NCBI RefSeq assembly: GCF_014642655.1
Contig: NZ_BMIR01000001.1
Coordinates: forward strand, 421,518-485,517
Reading direction: 5' to 3'
From: Pullulanibacillus camelliae
GTDB taxonomy: Bacteria > Bacillota > Bacilli > Bacillales > Sporolactobacillaceae
Length of the DNA stretch: 64,000 bases
Below are positions 32,331-43,204 of the stretch, piece by piece. Positions within the stretch are counted from its first letter, which is position 1. Each line of letters opens with the position of its first letter. Below the pieces are notes generated by a model that worked only from the letters and a program-made list of their open reading frames with translations, made no database searches and was not told where the DNA came from. A program made the position numbers and the translations under genes.

Positions 32331-33194
32331 TTACGCTTTTTGTGAAGAACCAAATTCACGCATTTTACCTTTAACTGTTTCTTTTATAGCTTCACGTGCT
32401 GGTCCAAGATATTTTCTTGGATCATAGAGATCAGGATTTTCTGCTAACACTTCGCGAACGACTTTAGCAGAAGCAATTTGGTTTTCTGTGTTGACGTTAA
32501 TTTTAGCATGTCCAAGTTGGATTGCCCGTTGAACGTCTTTAGTTGGAATACCTGTACCCCCATGAAGAACAAGTGGAACACCGGTAAGATTTTTTATTTC
32601 TTCCATACGGTCGAAGCCAAGGTTTGGTTCACCTTTATAAGGACCATGCACAGAACCAAGTGCTGGTGCGAAGCAATCAACGCCTGTTTCATCAATCAGC
32701 TGTTTACATTCTGCTGGAATAGCATAAGCAGCTTCAGCATCTTGAACGACTAAATCGTCCTCTTGTCCACCGATGCGGCCAAGCTCAGCCTCAACAGAGA
32801 CACCAACAGCATGTGCTGCTTCTACAACACGTTTGGTAAGCGCAATGTTCTCTTCCAAAGGATAGTGAGAACCATCGATCATAACAGATGTAAACCCAGC
32901 TTGGATCGCTTGGATGACTTTCTCAAATGAAGAACCGTGATCTAGATGAACAGCCACTGGCACTGTGATATTATATTCGTCCATGAGCACCTTGGTTACT
33001 TCAACAGTAACTTTGAAACCACCAAAATAGCGCGCAGCACCTTCAGAAACACCAAGAATAACTGGCGATTTTTCCTCTTCAGCTGCAAGTAAAATCGCTT
33101 GAACGAATTCAAGGTTATTAATGTTAAACTGACCTACAGCATACTGCTCATTTCTTGCTTTTTTTAGCATTTCCGTCATAGAGACTAACGGCAT
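32331..33194 (-). CDS. fbaA: Class II fructose-bisphosphate aldolase
   Basis: Glycolysis/gluconeogenesis: cleaves fructose-1,6-bisphosphate. 287 residues: zinc ligands in HLDHGSSFE and SVHGPY, HGGTGIP toward the C-terminus, catalytic Asp in HLDHG. The ATG at 33194 has GAGGAGGAG upstream; the frame runs open to 33404 through non-family sequence. It has a long (~190 base) leader from the promoter near 33393. Confidence 0.96.
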   Translation of the reverse strand: MPLVSMTEMLKKARNEQYAVGQFNINNLEFVQAILLAAEEEKSPVILGVSEGAARYFGGFKVTVEVTKVLMDEYNITVPVAVHLDHGSSFEKVIQAIQAGFTSVMIDGSHYPLEENIALTKRVVEAAHAVGVSVEAELGRIGGQEDDLVVQDAEAAYAIPAECKQLIDETGVDCFAPALGSVHGPYKGEPNLGFDRMEEIKNLTGVPLVLHGGTGIPTKDVQRAIQLGHAKINVNTENQIASAKVVREVLAENPDLYDPRKYLGPAREAIKETVKGKMREFGSSQKA

Positions 33195-33392
33195 TAGAAC
33201 TCCTCCTCGTTGTCCTGAGTGTCCAATATAAAAGAGACAAAGGCTGTTACAATTTATGGCACACACCAAATGGAGAGTGTTTGTCCAACCCCTCCTCTTT
33301 CTTGAACATTCTTTTATGTAAATGCCCCATTTTAGATTGGCTAGGAGCACTAAGCACAGCCATACCTTTGAAGCATTCCTTGAACATATGCA

Positions 33393-33421
33393 ATTATACC
33401 ACAATGCCTGACGAATTAGAA
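33393..33421 (-). promoter_or_regulatory. Extended -10 promoter of fbaA
   Basis: Minus strand TGGTATAAT (extended -10, perfect hexamer) with a weak -35 TTCTAA 17 bases upstream. It would give a leader of about 190 bases. Confidence 0.5.
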
Positions 33422-33567
33422 AAGGACAGTTTTACCATCACTATTAAAATATTGCTTTAAAGTGCTAAAGCCCATAGTTTTTACGTGTTTTCATTCTTAT
33501 CCATGCCTTTTGGCCTCTCCCAACTCGATACTCATAGTATTAAAGCGTTGAAAAAAATTAGGCTTGC
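33422..33567. other. Remainder of the spo0F-fbaA spacer
   Basis: The spo0F-fbaA gap is about 370 bases. Apart from the fbaA promoter I see no gene, repeat or strong terminator in it. Confidence 0.5.
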
Positions 33568-33948
33568 CTAATTAACCTGTGTAGGTAATTCCTCTTTAAC
33601 AGCAGCGATGACCTCATCAATATCAAATGGTTTGGCAAAGTGAGTCAAAGCGCCATGATCAATCGCTTCTTGAATCATATCCAATTCTCCATAAGCTGTC
33701 ATAATAATGACTTTAATTTCAGGGTTATCTTGCTTGATTCGTTTCAGGATTTCTAAACCATCCATTCCTGGTATTTTCATATCAAGAATGACCAAATCGG
33801 GTGCTTCCTTTTTTACAATTTGTAATGCATTCACGCCATTTGCGGCTTGAAATGTTTGATAGCCCTCTTTCTCAAAGATTTCATTAAGCAATATTCGAAT
33901 GCCAAATTGATCATCGACAATGAGTATTTTTTGTTTCGCTTGCGTCAT
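33568..33948 (-). CDS. spo0F: Sporulation initiation phosphotransferase Spo0F
   Basis: Single-domain response regulator of the sporulation phosphorelay; takes phosphate from sensor kinases and passes it to Spo0B. 126 residues: acidic pair Asp12/Asp13, phosphoacceptor Asp56 ([13 protein letters not shown]), Thr84 and Lys106 (FAKPFD). No output domain. Upstream on the minus strand AGGACTT, 11 bases, TTGGAAAT loosely resembles a sigma-H promoter, the class used by B. subtilis spo0F. Divergent from the DUF2529 gene. Confidence 0.95.
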   Translation of the reverse strand: MTQAKQKILIVDDQFGIRILLNEIFEKEGYQTFQAANGVNALQIVKKEAPDLVILDMKIPGMDGLEILKRIKQDNPEIKVIIMTAYGELDMIQEAIDHGALTHFAKPFDIDEVIAAVKEELPTQVN

Positions 33949-34358
33949 TGTGGTCAGCCTCTCTTATTTCTATTTTTATACTACGATTTTAGAATTTCCA
34001 ACACAGCGCATTAAGTCCTCTCCTGCCTCTTTTCTTGATTACTACCTTCCATTCATATTAGAGAGCAATGATGCTATGTGTTTCATTACCTATCCATAGG
34101 ATCACATTCAGAAATTCCTGTTCGTTATCGAAGTCATCCATTTTAGATTATTTTGTGAAATTGATATTGGCTTAAAAAGCCATTCAATCCGTTTATTCGC
34201 TATTTGTACTTGATTTTCCTGCTTATTTCTTGTGAAAATAAACATGTATCTTGTAATCCTTAGTCTTTAATCCATTTCCTTATGGTTATACCCTCTTAAG
34301 GTATATAAAAACCTATGCGATGTCACCTATAAATACTATTCAAGGAGTGTTCAAAACC
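33949..34358. other. Divergent spacer between spo0F and the DUF2529 gene
   Basis: About 410 AT-rich bases that should hold promoters for both genes. Only a weak sigma-H-like match on the minus strand (33993-34018 region) is seen. No gene or repeat. Confidence 0.45.
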
Positions 34359-34880
34359 ATGTTGAAAATCTACCTTACGCAATTAAGAGGTGTTCTACAA
34401 AAAATAACAGAAAATGAAGAGGAAAATTTTGAGGACGCTGCCCGGTTGCTTGCCCAAGCGGCAATATCTGATGGAAGCATCTATATCTATGGGTTTAACG
34501 AGATGAGCATGGTCACCGCCGAAGCATTGCAAGGACCAAATGCACTCATCAAGGCCCACGCCCTTATTCCAGATGACTTGCATCTTTCTCCAATGGATCG
34601 CGTCATTCTTATCACCCGCTCAGATGATGATGAAGAGGCTGCCCAGCTCGCAAAGCAAATTGCTGACACTGGCGCTATGACCATTGGCCTCTCCACTATG
34701 ATGCACTCTGAACCGCAGTCCTTTGCCAATGCCGTAGATCTACACATTAATCTACAAAGTAAAAGAGCATTGATTCCTGGAGAAAATGGCGAAAGGCTTG
34801 GACACCCGGCCACACTCGCCGCATTGTTTACCTATCATTGTCTCTTGCTAACGCTTCACGAAGTATTAGAGGACCAATGA
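34359..34880 (+). CDS. ywjG: DUF2529 family protein (YwjG-like)
   Basis: 173 residues resembling SIS-type sugar isomerase folds: an N-terminal helix, DGSIYIYGFNEMSMV, a DRVILITRSDDDEEAAQLAKQ segment and a C-terminal helix. Function unknown. The ATG at 34359 has AAGGAG 11 bases away; the frame is open from 34320. It lies between spo0F and pyrG as in B. subtilis and is one of few plus-strand genes. Confidence 0.85.
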   Translation: MLKIYLTQLRGVLQKITENEEENFEDAARLLAQAAISDGSIYIYGFNEMSMVTAEALQGPNALIKAHALIPDDLHLSPMDRVILITRSDDDEEAAQLAKQIADTGAMTIGLSTMMHSEPQSFANAVDLHINLQSKRALIPGENGERLGHPATLAALFTYHCLLLTLHEVLEDQ

Positions 34881-35223
34881 TCAATGACACTTTTAAAAAT
34901 AAGTTAAGCAAAACCGGACGAAAAGCATGCCCGGTCCTTGTCCTTAGTATAGGGCATCATCCAATATGAAATAGGCTTCGTTGCCTGGTCAAGTGGATGG
35001 GAGCGCAAGGCGCGAGATTCGGAACACTCTAAAATCGTGTGTTCCTCGAGCGCCGCTGTCTCATGATGCGGAGACTAGAATCCTGCGGGAAGTGGGAGAT
35101 CGGTAAGACCTTAGCAGTGCGCAGGCACGAGGAGGCTTACCGCTCCCACGCGGAAAGCGAGCGGTCTGGAGTGGCATCGCGCACCGTCCTCATGAACAGA
35201 AATTGTATACTTTCTGATCTTTT
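34881..35223. other. Spacer between the DUF2529 gene and pyrG
   Basis: This gap of about 340 bases is mostly repeat family B. Its left edge has a weak plus-strand hairpin (34913-34935, ACCGG / CCGGT followed by CCTTGTCCTT) that may end the DUF2529 transcript. Confidence 0.55.
34975..35215 (+). repeat. Repeat family B, fullest copy
   Basis: GC-rich, about 240 bases, with ATCCTGCGGGAAGTGGGAGA, ACGAGGAGGCTTACCGCTCC and GCGGAAAGCGAGCGGTCTGG in order. These blocks resemble an intergenic repeat common in Bacillaceae genomes. It includes the palindrome GGAACAC...GTGTTCC near 35019-35044. A short copy end is at 1-42 and a decayed one at 14177-14283. Confidence 0.75.
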
Positions 35224-35268
35224 AAAAAAGCCGACTCAAATCATGACAATGATTTCCGAGTCGGCTTT
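35224..35268 (-). terminator. Terminator of pyrG
   Basis: 11-bp stem AAAGCCGACTC / GAGTCGGCTTT with an inner AAATCA/TGATTT stem, followed by TTTTTT on the minus strand, 12 bases past pyrG. Confidence 0.88.
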
Positions 35269-35279
35269 GCTCACTTTGA

Positions 35280-36926
<1,647 letters not shown>

Positions 36927-36949
36927 TCAAAAATAGACATAATAAAGAA

Positions 36950-36981
36950 AATTTCTTTGGAAAAACCGTTCTAAAGAAATT
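36950..36981 (-). terminator. Candidate attenuator hairpin ahead of pyrG
   Basis: 9-bp stem AATTTCTTT / AAAGAAATT followed by TTCTTTATT on the minus strand, 45 bases before the pyrG start. It is in the position of the B. subtilis pyrG attenuator, but the G-tract-pairing pyrimidine motif is not evident. Confidence 0.4.
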
Positions 36982-36995
36982 GTAAACTCACTTAG

Positions 36996-37046
36996 AGAAG
37001 GTGGCCCAGCTTGGCCTTCATACTATGGGTAAGCTGAAAACCTTCT
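36996..37046 (-). other. Second inverted repeat in the pyrG leader
   Basis: AGAAGGT / ACCTTCT outer stem with an inner AGCTT/AAGCT pair, upstream of the candidate attenuator. It may lie in the leader RNA or around the promoter. Confidence 0.4.
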
Positions 37047-37130
37047 AAAAAGTATCTATAAAAGGTGCTAATCTTGTGCCGATAAGGAACGCGTGCATGA
37101 TTCCAATGTCGCACACTGTACCTACCTGTT

Positions 37131-37280
37131 TTAAAAAACTTGTTTGTGCTGAGCCAAATGTGATTTTTTTCTAATCACACATTAAGGTTGCCCACAAGCC
37201 TCAAGTGGCGAAAATCAAAGTTTTACTTATACTATCATCCTTTAAAATAGCGTTAGCGAAGGTAATACCTTCCGATAGTA
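37131..37280 (+). repeat. Dispersed repeat family A, copy 3
   Basis: Shares AAAAACTTG, TGTGATTTTTT-CTAATCACA (hairpin kept), TTAAGGTTGCCCACAAGCCT, AAATCAAAGTTTTACTTATA and ACTATCATCCTTTAAAATAG in the family order. It lies between the rpoE terminator and pyrG. The remaining spacer (37326-37595) has no gene or clear signal. Confidence 0.8.
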
Positions 37281-37284
37281 GAAA

Positions 37285-37325
37285 ATAAAAAAGGTGAAGC
37301 CCCCAATGTATTGGAGGGCTTCACC
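37285..37325 (-). terminator. Strong terminator downstream of rpoE
   Basis: 11-bp stem AGGTGAAGCCC / GGGCTTCACCT with an inner CCAAT/ATTGG, followed by TTTTTTATTTT on the minus strand. It lies 270 bases past rpoE. Confidence 0.88.
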
Positions 37326-37595
37326 TATCACTATTCATTCCGTTTCAAAACATCAATAGCCCAAAAATGATTTTATCAAAAAACGTCACACGAATCAACA
37401 CCATTTTTGTTTCTATTTTCTATATCCATGTTAGTTTGTTGCTCATCATCACCGAATGGACGCTGATTCTATACCTTTATCCACTCTTTTGGCGCCAGTA
37501 TGTTTAATACTTCCTGAAAATCATCAATCGGAGATCAGAATCTATTCACTCTGTATAAAGAAGTGACCCCTCTTGTGATCAAGCATAGAAATATG

Positions 37596-38099
37596 TTATT
37601 CTTCTTCCTCATCTTCGTCTAACTCATCATCGTCATCATCATCTTCGAAATCTTCATCCAAATCCTCATCGACAAGCTCTTCTTCTTCTTCAACTTCATC
37701 ATCATCAAAATCGAGATCGTCATCCTCATCGAAGAGCTCTTCATCATCTTCGAAGTCATCATCAAAATCTAAATCCTCTTCAAAGTCATCATCTAAATCC
37801 TCATCAGGCTTTTTACGCTTCCGCTTTGGAGCTAGCTTGGAGGCTACTTCTTCATCACGCTGTTCAATAGGATACCAGCTTTTCAATCCCCAAAAGTTAT
37901 TCCCAAGACTGAGAAAACGTCCATCAAGATTAATATTTGTATAAACGCGTGCAAAATAGTCTGCGCGTTCTTCATCGGATAGATGATCCGTAGGGACTTG
38001 CTTAAGCAGTTCATAAAATGTCAGGGGCTGCTTCCCTTCTAGCAGAACCTCATAAATTCTATCTAATACTGGTTTTTCTGAGACACTTTGTTCCGACAT
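37596..38099 (-). CDS. rpoE: DNA-directed RNA polymerase subunit delta
   Basis: Gram-positive RNA polymerase accessory subunit that raises specificity and recycling. 167 residues: N-terminal HARE-HTH-like domain (about 10-90, DRIYEVLLEGKQPLTFYELL and NLDGRFLSLGNNFWGLKSWYP in parts) with a Lys/Arg patch KRKRKKP, then about 65 residues almost entirely Asp/Glu. The DNA of this tail is a GA/TC-rich low-complexity tract. Confidence 0.96.
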   Translation of the reverse strand: MSEQSVSEKPVLDRIYEVLLEGKQPLTFYELLKQVPTDHLSDEERADYFARVYTNINLDGRFLSLGNNFWGLKSWYPIEQRDEEVASKLAPKRKRKKPDEDLDDDFEEDLDFDDDFEDDEELFDEDDDLDFDDDEVEEEEELVDEDLDEDFEDDDDDDELDEDEEEE

Positions 38100-38696
38100 A
38101 TTCTACACCCTTTCCGATCCCATTCCATTTGCATGCCTTTATTATAAGCAACATTGGTCTAGAGCACTAGTGGTTGTCATTTGACTCACGTCTTCCACAT
38201 TAAACGATCCATACCTCGTTCATTCTCGTCAATTGAGCCGTTCCATACCATGACGAAAACTTGAATGCTTCATCGTTTTAACACCATTTTATACTTTCTT
38301 ATAGTATAAAGAAAATATGCCATTGGCAAGTGCAAAGCGGTGATGAATGTTTGCCCACTTACACCTTCCACAACATATCGGTTTTTCAGGGACCAGCCCT
38401 ACCATTTTTATAGTATAAAGAAAAACCAGCGCCTGACAAGTGCCTATAAAACCTTTTCCCATGCAGATTTGGAAACCCTTCAAGTTATAAAGTGAAAACT
38501 TGCTATATAATAATGCGTGAAGACGTATGATGTCAAGCTTGGTACTCTCCTTGTTTACTCCACCTCATCCACTCAACGGTAGCCATATTTACCCCTAAGA
38601 GTGGAAGCCTAGAATAAAACTGTTAAGAGAGCAAACTTATCACAATTCTATACAAATTGCTAGAACTTCATACAGATGCTTTGAAATCCCTTTTTC
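38100..38696. other. Gene-free stretch between the acyl-CoA dehydrogenase gene and rpoE
   Basis: About 600 bases with no credible gene. It contains two direct repeats of TATAGTATAAAGAAAA (38283-38444). A perfect TATAAT at 38141-38146 on the minus strand may be the rpoE -10, but its -35 is poor. No convincing terminator for the fatty acid operon was found. Confidence 0.55.
38283..38444 (+). repeat. Pair of short direct repeats
   Basis: ACCATTTT, then TATAGTATAAAGAAAA, then (G/A)CAAGTGC after about 12-15 bases, occurs at 38283 and again at about 38400, a spacing near 115 bases. The palindrome TTATACTA-like arm also occurs at repeat A ends and at 28068-28105. Confidence 0.55.
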
Positions 38697-39842
38697 CTAC
38701 TCATTCTTCATTAAATAGCGGGAAATGACCAATCTCTGAATCTCATTCGTTCCCTCATAGATCTGAGTAATCTTAGCGTCCCGCATATAGCGCTCGATGG
38801 GATAATCCTTCGTATAACCATAGCCCCCAAAAACCTGGACCGCCTCTGTCGTGACCTCCATTGCCGTATCTCCCGCAAAAAGCTTTGCCATCGCTGAAGC
38901 TTTACCATAAGTTAATCCTTCACTTTTAAGCCATGCGGCTTGGTAAGTGAGTAATCGAGAGGCTTCAACCTTTGTTGCCATGTCCGCCAGCTTAAAGCTA
39001 ATCCCTTGATGATGAGCAATCGGTTTTCCAAACTGCCGGCGTTCTTTAGCGTAAGCAATAGCTACATCTAAAGCCCCTTGGGCAATACCCACTGCTTGGG
39101 CAGCGATGCCATTTCTTCCTCCATCTAAAGTCCTCATAGCAATTTTAAATCCATCACCTTCCTCGCCAAGCAAATTGTCTTTTGGAATGCGGCACTCCTC
39201 AAAAATGAGCTCCAAGGTTGGTGAAGAACGAATGCCAAGCTTCTTCTCCTTTTTGCCAAAGGTCAACCCTGTCGTTCCTTTTTCAACAATAAAGGCACTC
39301 ATTCCCTTATGCTTGGTGCTCGGATCTGTCATCGCGAAAATGATGTAAAAATCGGCAGCACCCCCATTGGTTGTAAAGATTTTCGTTCCATTCAAAATGT
39401 AGCTGTCTCCATCGCGTCTTGCTGTTGTTTGCATAGCACCAGCATCAGAACCCGCCCCCGATTCCGTTAACCCAAAGGCACCTAGCTTTTCTCCTATAGC
39501 CATCGGCTTTAAATACCTTTGCTTTTGCTCTTCCGTACCAAAGGTAAAAACAGGCCATCCAGCCAAAGAGACATGAGCAGAAAGTGTGACGCCTGTAGAA
39601 GCACATACACGCGATAATTCTTCTACCGCAATGACATAGCCGAGAAAATCCATTCCTATCCCACCATAGCTTTCAGGCCAAGGTATTCCTGTTAGACCCA
39701 AAGCCGCCATTTTATTAAAAATCTCGCGATCAAACCGCTGATTTTCATCGCGTTCAGCGGCAGTGGGTGCGACTTCTTTCAAAGCAAAGTCTCTGATCAT
39801 TTTTCTGAGCATCTCATGCTCATCACTTAATCTAAAATCCAT
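38697..39842 (-). CDS. acdA: Acyl-CoA dehydrogenase (AcdA-like)
   Basis: FAD enzyme introducing the first double bond in beta-oxidation. 381 residues: [16 protein letters not shown]-binding motif, [17 protein letters not shown], and the C-terminal [18 protein letters not shown] with the catalytic Glu region. Last gene of the cluster, adjacent to rpoE as acdA is in B. subtilis. Chain-length preference cannot be read. Confidence 0.92.
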   Translation of the reverse strand: MDFRLSDEHEMLRKMIRDFALKEVAPTAAERDENQRFDREIFNKMAALGLTGIPWPESYGGIGMDFLGYVIAVEELSRVCASTGVTLSAHVSLAGWPVFTFGTEEQKQRYLKPMAIGEKLGAFGLTESGAGSDAGAMQTTARRDGDSYILNGTKIFTTNGGAADFYIIFAMTDPSTKHKGMSAFIVEKGTTGLTFGKKEKKLGIRSSPTLELIFEECRIPKDNLLGEEGDGFKIAMRTLDGGRNGIAAQAVGIAQGALDVAIAYAKERRQFGKPIAHHQGISFKLADMATKVEASRLLTYQAAWLKSEGLTYGKASAMAKLFAGDTAMEVTTEAVQVFGGYGYTKDYPIERYMRDAKITQIYEGTNEIQRLVISRYLMKNE

Positions 39843-39862
39843 CTCACGGTCGCTCCTCTAAA

Positions 39863-41002
39863 TTATTTAAGCAACTCTTTACTAATAACAATACGCTGGA
39901 TTTCACTGGTTCCTTCGTAAATCTCTGTAATTTTTGCATCTCTAAAATAACGCTCAACGGGATAATCCTCTGTGTAACCATAACCACCAAAAACTTGGAT
40001 CGCCTCTGTTGCCACATTAACTGCTGTTTGCGAGGCAAAAAGCTTAGCAATGGAGGCTTCCTTAGTACATGGTTCTTGACGCTCTACACGATCAGCTGCT
40101 TGATAAACAAGGAGACGTGCCGCTTCAATTCGCGTTGCGCAATCAGCAAGCTTAAATCCCATTCCCTGATGCTCAATGATCGGCTTTCCAAACTGTCGGC
40201 GCGACTTGGCATAGCCCACAGCATGTTCAAATGCTCCTTCGGCAATGCCTAAAGCTTGAGCAGCTATCCCGATGCGGCCAATATTTAAATTAGCCATTGC
40301 AATCGAGAATCCCTCTCCCTCTTTTCCTAGACGATTTTCTACAGGCACATGAGCATTCTCAAAAGTTAGTGGTACCGTGCTCGAACCATGCAGACCCATT
40401 TTCCGTTCAGGCTTTCCAATTGAAAATCCCGGCGTCCCTCGATCGACAATAAATGCCGTGATACCGTCTCTATTCCTTTCAGGGGCAGTTTTTGCAAACA
40501 CAATAAAACTATCAGCCACCCCACCATTTGTGATAAAGATTTTGGACCCATTCAAGATATATATATCACCCTCACGCCGCGCTCGCGTTTGCAATCCAGC
40601 AGCATCAGAGCCAGCCCCTTCTTCAGTTATCGCGAAAGCGCCGATGGCTTCCCCTTTTGCGAGCTTTGGAATATAATGCTGCTTTTGTTCTTCAGTCCCA
40701 AAATATAAAATGGGGTTGGTCCCTACAGAGGTATGAACAGACAAAATGACCCCTAAAGTCGGACTGACCTTTGACAATTCATAAATTGCCGTAATATAAG
40801 CGGTCATATCCAGCCCTGCTCCCCCGTACTGTTCTGGGACAGGAATGCCCATCAAGCCTAGTTCACCCATTTTAGCGACTAACTCCTCGGGGAAGCGGTC
40901 TTGTGCTTCCATCACCGGAAGAGCTGCTCTCACCTCATTATCGGCAAAATCACGTACCATCTCCTGCATCATCTGTTGTTCATGAGTTAATCTTAAATTC
41001 AT
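39863..41002 (-). CDS. Acyl-CoA dehydrogenase (second paralog)
   Basis: 379 residues, same family as the next gene: FAITEEGAGSDAAG, NIGRIGIAAQALGIAEGAFE and EIYEGTSEIQRIVISKELL. It differs throughout from its neighbour, so this is an old duplication, possibly with a different chain-length range. By position after the dehydrogenase and thiolase it resembles mmgC or a butyryl-CoA dehydrogenase. 20 bases separate it from acdA. Confidence 0.9.
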   Translation of the reverse strand: MNLRLTHEQQMMQEMVRDFADNEVRAALPVMEAQDRFPEELVAKMGELGLMGIPVPEQYGGAGLDMTAYITAIYELSKVSPTLGVILSVHTSVGTNPILYFGTEEQKQHYIPKLAKGEAIGAFAITEEGAGSDAAGLQTRARREGDIYILNGSKIFITNGGVADSFIVFAKTAPERNRDGITAFIVDRGTPGFSIGKPERKMGLHGSSTVPLTFENAHVPVENRLGKEGEGFSIAMANLNIGRIGIAAQALGIAEGAFEHAVGYAKSRRQFGKPIIEHQGMGFKLADCATRIEAARLLVYQAADRVERQEPCTKEASIAKLFASQTAVNVATEAIQVFGGYGYTEDYPVERYFRDAKITEIYEGTSEIQRIVISKELLK

Positions 41003-41015
41003 GGTACTCGCTCCC

Positions 41016-41873
41016 TTAGGAATAATTATAAAAGCCCTTCCCTGTCTTCTTACCCAGCCAGCCTGCCTTTACATATTTTCTAAGGAGTGGACATGGACGA
41101 TATTTATCCTCACCAAAGCCTTCATGCAAGACTTCCATAATCGAGAGACAGGTGTCCAGTCCAATAAAATCTGCGAGTGTGAGAGGGCCCATAGGATGAT
41201 TCATACCCAGCTTCATCACCGCATCAACAGCCTCCGGGGTCGCCACACCTTCATAGACAGCATAAATGGCTTCATTAATCATTGGCATCAAAACACGATT
41301 TGAGACAAAGCCAGGGGAATCCATCACTTCCACAGCTGTTTTACCAAGTGCTTCTGCGGTTTGTTTAACCGTTTCATAAACAGCATCATCTGTTGCCAGT
41401 CCTCTTATTACTTCCACAAGAGGCATTACTGGCACTGGATTCATAAAATGCATGCCAATCACTTGCTGTGGCCGCTGAGTGACTGCCGCAATTTCGGTAA
41501 TAGGTAAGGAGGAGGTATTGCTTGCCAATATGGTCTTTTCAGGCATGAGAGTATCAAGGGCAGCAAAGATGTCGGCTTTGACCTGCATAGCTTCGACGAC
41601 TGCCTCAACAACTAAATCCACTTGACCCGCTTCCTCTAATGACGTTACCTTCTGTAAATGACGGAGGGCTACCGACCGCTGCTGTTCAACCATTTGTCCC
41701 TTCTCTACTTGCTTTTTCAAACGTTGCGTGATCGCCTTCCAACCGCGATCGAGTGCTTCTGGCTGGTTGTCATATAAAAACACCTTGTAATGGGATTGGG
41801 CAAAAACCTGAGCGATTCCCGACCCCATTTGTCCAGCACCTATAACGAGCACGTTACGGATTTGATCTATCAT
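41016..41873 (-). CDS. 3-hydroxyacyl-CoA (3-hydroxybutyryl-CoA) dehydrogenase
   Basis: 285 residues: N-terminal NAD domain with GAGQMGSGIAQVFAQ and ASNTSSLPITEIA, HFMNPVPVMPLVEVI with the catalytic His, C-terminal helical domain with PGFVSNRVLMP and LGMNHPMGPLTLADFIGLD. It oxidises 3-hydroxyacyl-CoA to 3-ketoacyl-CoA. No enoyl-CoA hydratase domain or gene is present in the cluster. Confidence 0.93.
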   Translation of the reverse strand: MIDQIRNVLVIGAGQMGSGIAQVFAQSHYKVFLYDNQPEALDRGWKAITQRLKKQVEKGQMVEQQRSVALRHLQKVTSLEEAGQVDLVVEAVVEAMQVKADIFAALDTLMPEKTILASNTSSLPITEIAAVTQRPQQVIGMHFMNPVPVMPLVEVIRGLATDDAVYETVKQTAEALGKTAVEVMDSPGFVSNRVLMPMINEAIYAVYEGVATPEAVDAVMKLGMNHPMGPLTLADFIGLDTCLSIMEVLHEGFGEDKYRPCPLLRKYVKAGWLGKKTGKGFYNYS

Positions 41874-41904
41874 GAGTTATTCTCCTCTCCATTCGTTAAC
41901 TTAC

Positions 41905-43083
41905 CTACACTTCAACGAGTACAGCATCTCCTTGACCACCACCACTGCAAATAGCAGCAATGCCAAGCCCCCCACCGCGACGTTTCAATTCATAGATCAA
42001 CGTCATTAATAGGCGTGCACCACTTGCTCCAATGGGATGCCCTAAGGCAACTGCACCGCCATTAACATTGACCTTTTCCGGATCAAGCTCCATCATTTTT
42101 TGCGCGGTAAGAACCACTGCTGCGAAGGCTTCATTAATTTCAAATAGATCAATATCTGAGAGTTTCCTTCCTGTCCTTTGAAGAAGTTTTTGAATCACTA
42201 GACTAGGTGTTTCAGGGAATTGCTGGGGTTCAATGGCTACCTCCGCATGTCCTAAGATCGTAGCTAATGAGTCATGCCCCTGAATCGCTGCAGTCTGTTC
42301 ATCCATCAAGATAAGCGCACCAGCCCCATCATTGACTCCAGGGGCATTGCCAGCGGTAATCGTACCATTCGGACTAAAAATGGGCCGTAAGCCTTGTAAT
42401 TTTTCTAGAGTCGTATCTCTGCGCACAGCTTCATCCTGTTCAATGATCCGCACCTCTCCCTTACGCTGCGGAACTTCTATCGGCATTACCTCATCCTTAA
42501 AACGCCCGGCATCAACAGCAGCGGCTGCTCTTTGATGACTCCTCAAGGCCCAAAGATCCTGTTCCTCTCGCGAAATAGCATAACGCGTAGCAGCTTCACC
42601 ACCATAAATCCCCATATGCACGCCATTGAATGCACAAGTGAGACCATCATGAACCATCAGATCGATGATGCTTTGATCCCCCATTCGCATTCCCCAACGT
42701 GCTTGAGATAGAACATATGGAGCTTGACTCATCGACTCCATCCCTCCGGCAACAATGGTTTGAGCATCACCTGAACGAATGATTTGATCAGCAAGTGTGA
42801 CACTCCTTAGACCCGATGCGCACACTTTATTGATGGTCTCTGTTCGTACAGACCATGGTAGCCCAGCAAAATGCGCTGCTTGCCGAGAAGGGATTTGTCC
42901 TTGCCCGCCCTGAAGGACCATCCCCATGATCACTTCATCAACGCTCGCACCGTGAAGGCCAGCTTGATCCATAACCCCTTTAATCGCCATGCCGCCAAGC
43001 TCCATCGCTGATAATGGACTTAAGCTCCCACCCAATTTCCCAAATGGGGTTCGCGCTGCACGAATCACAACTGTTCGTCTCAT
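41905..43083 (-). CDS. Acetyl-CoA C-acyltransferase (thiolase)
   Basis: 392 residues of the thiolase family: nucleophile Cys in [30 protein letters not shown] and the C-terminal Cys in [10 protein letters not shown]. It cleaves or forms acetoacetyl/3-ketoacyl-CoA. RBS AAAGGAGTG before ATG. It heads a sub-operon with its own promoter and a near-perfect cre site. Confidence 0.93.
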   Translation of the reverse strand: MRRTVVIRAARTPFGKLGGSLSPLSAMELGGMAIKGVMDQAGLHGASVDEVIMGMVLQGGQGQIPSRQAAHFAGLPWSVRTETINKVCASGLRSVTLADQIIRSGDAQTIVAGGMESMSQAPYVLSQARWGMRMGDQSIIDLMVHDGLTCAFNGVHMGIYGGEAATRYAISREEQDLWALRSHQRAAAAVDAGRFKDEVMPIEVPQRKGEVRIIEQDEAVRRDTTLEKLQGLRPIFSPNGTITAGNAPGVNDGAGALILMDEQTAAIQGHDSLATILGHAEVAIEPQQFPETPSLVIQKLLQRTGRKLSDIDLFEINEAFAAVVLTAQKMMELDPEKVNVNGGAVALGHPIGASGARLLMTLIYELKRRGGGLGIAAICSGGGQGDAVLVEV

Positions 43084-43103
43084 ATCTTCACTCCTTTATA
43101 AAA

Positions 43104-43117
43104 AGTAAGCGTTTTCA
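43104..43117 (-). promoter_or_regulatory. cre site (CcpA operator) ahead of the thiolase gene
   Basis: Minus strand TGAAAACGCTTACT matches the cre consensus TGWAANCGNTNWCA at every position but the last. It lies just downstream of the -10 and upstream of the RBS. Confidence 0.7.
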
Positions 43118-43127
43118 TATTGGTTCA

Positions 43128-43156
43128 ATTATAACACGGTGCCGGAACAATGACAG
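43128..43156 (-). promoter_or_regulatory. Internal promoter of the thiolase sub-operon
   Basis: Minus strand CTGTCA, 17 bases, perfect TATAAT. A GC-rich hairpin GGCTCC / GGGAGCC after fadF lies upstream. Confidence 0.6.
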
Positions 43157-43204
43157 CCGACCTCAAGGCTCCCACATGCAGCAATGCAGGAGCCCCCCAG
43201 CTTA

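Noticed and set aside
37596-37800. GA/TC-rich low-complexity tract, possible microsatellite
   Set aside because: It is explained by the Asp/Glu tail of RNA polymerase delta.
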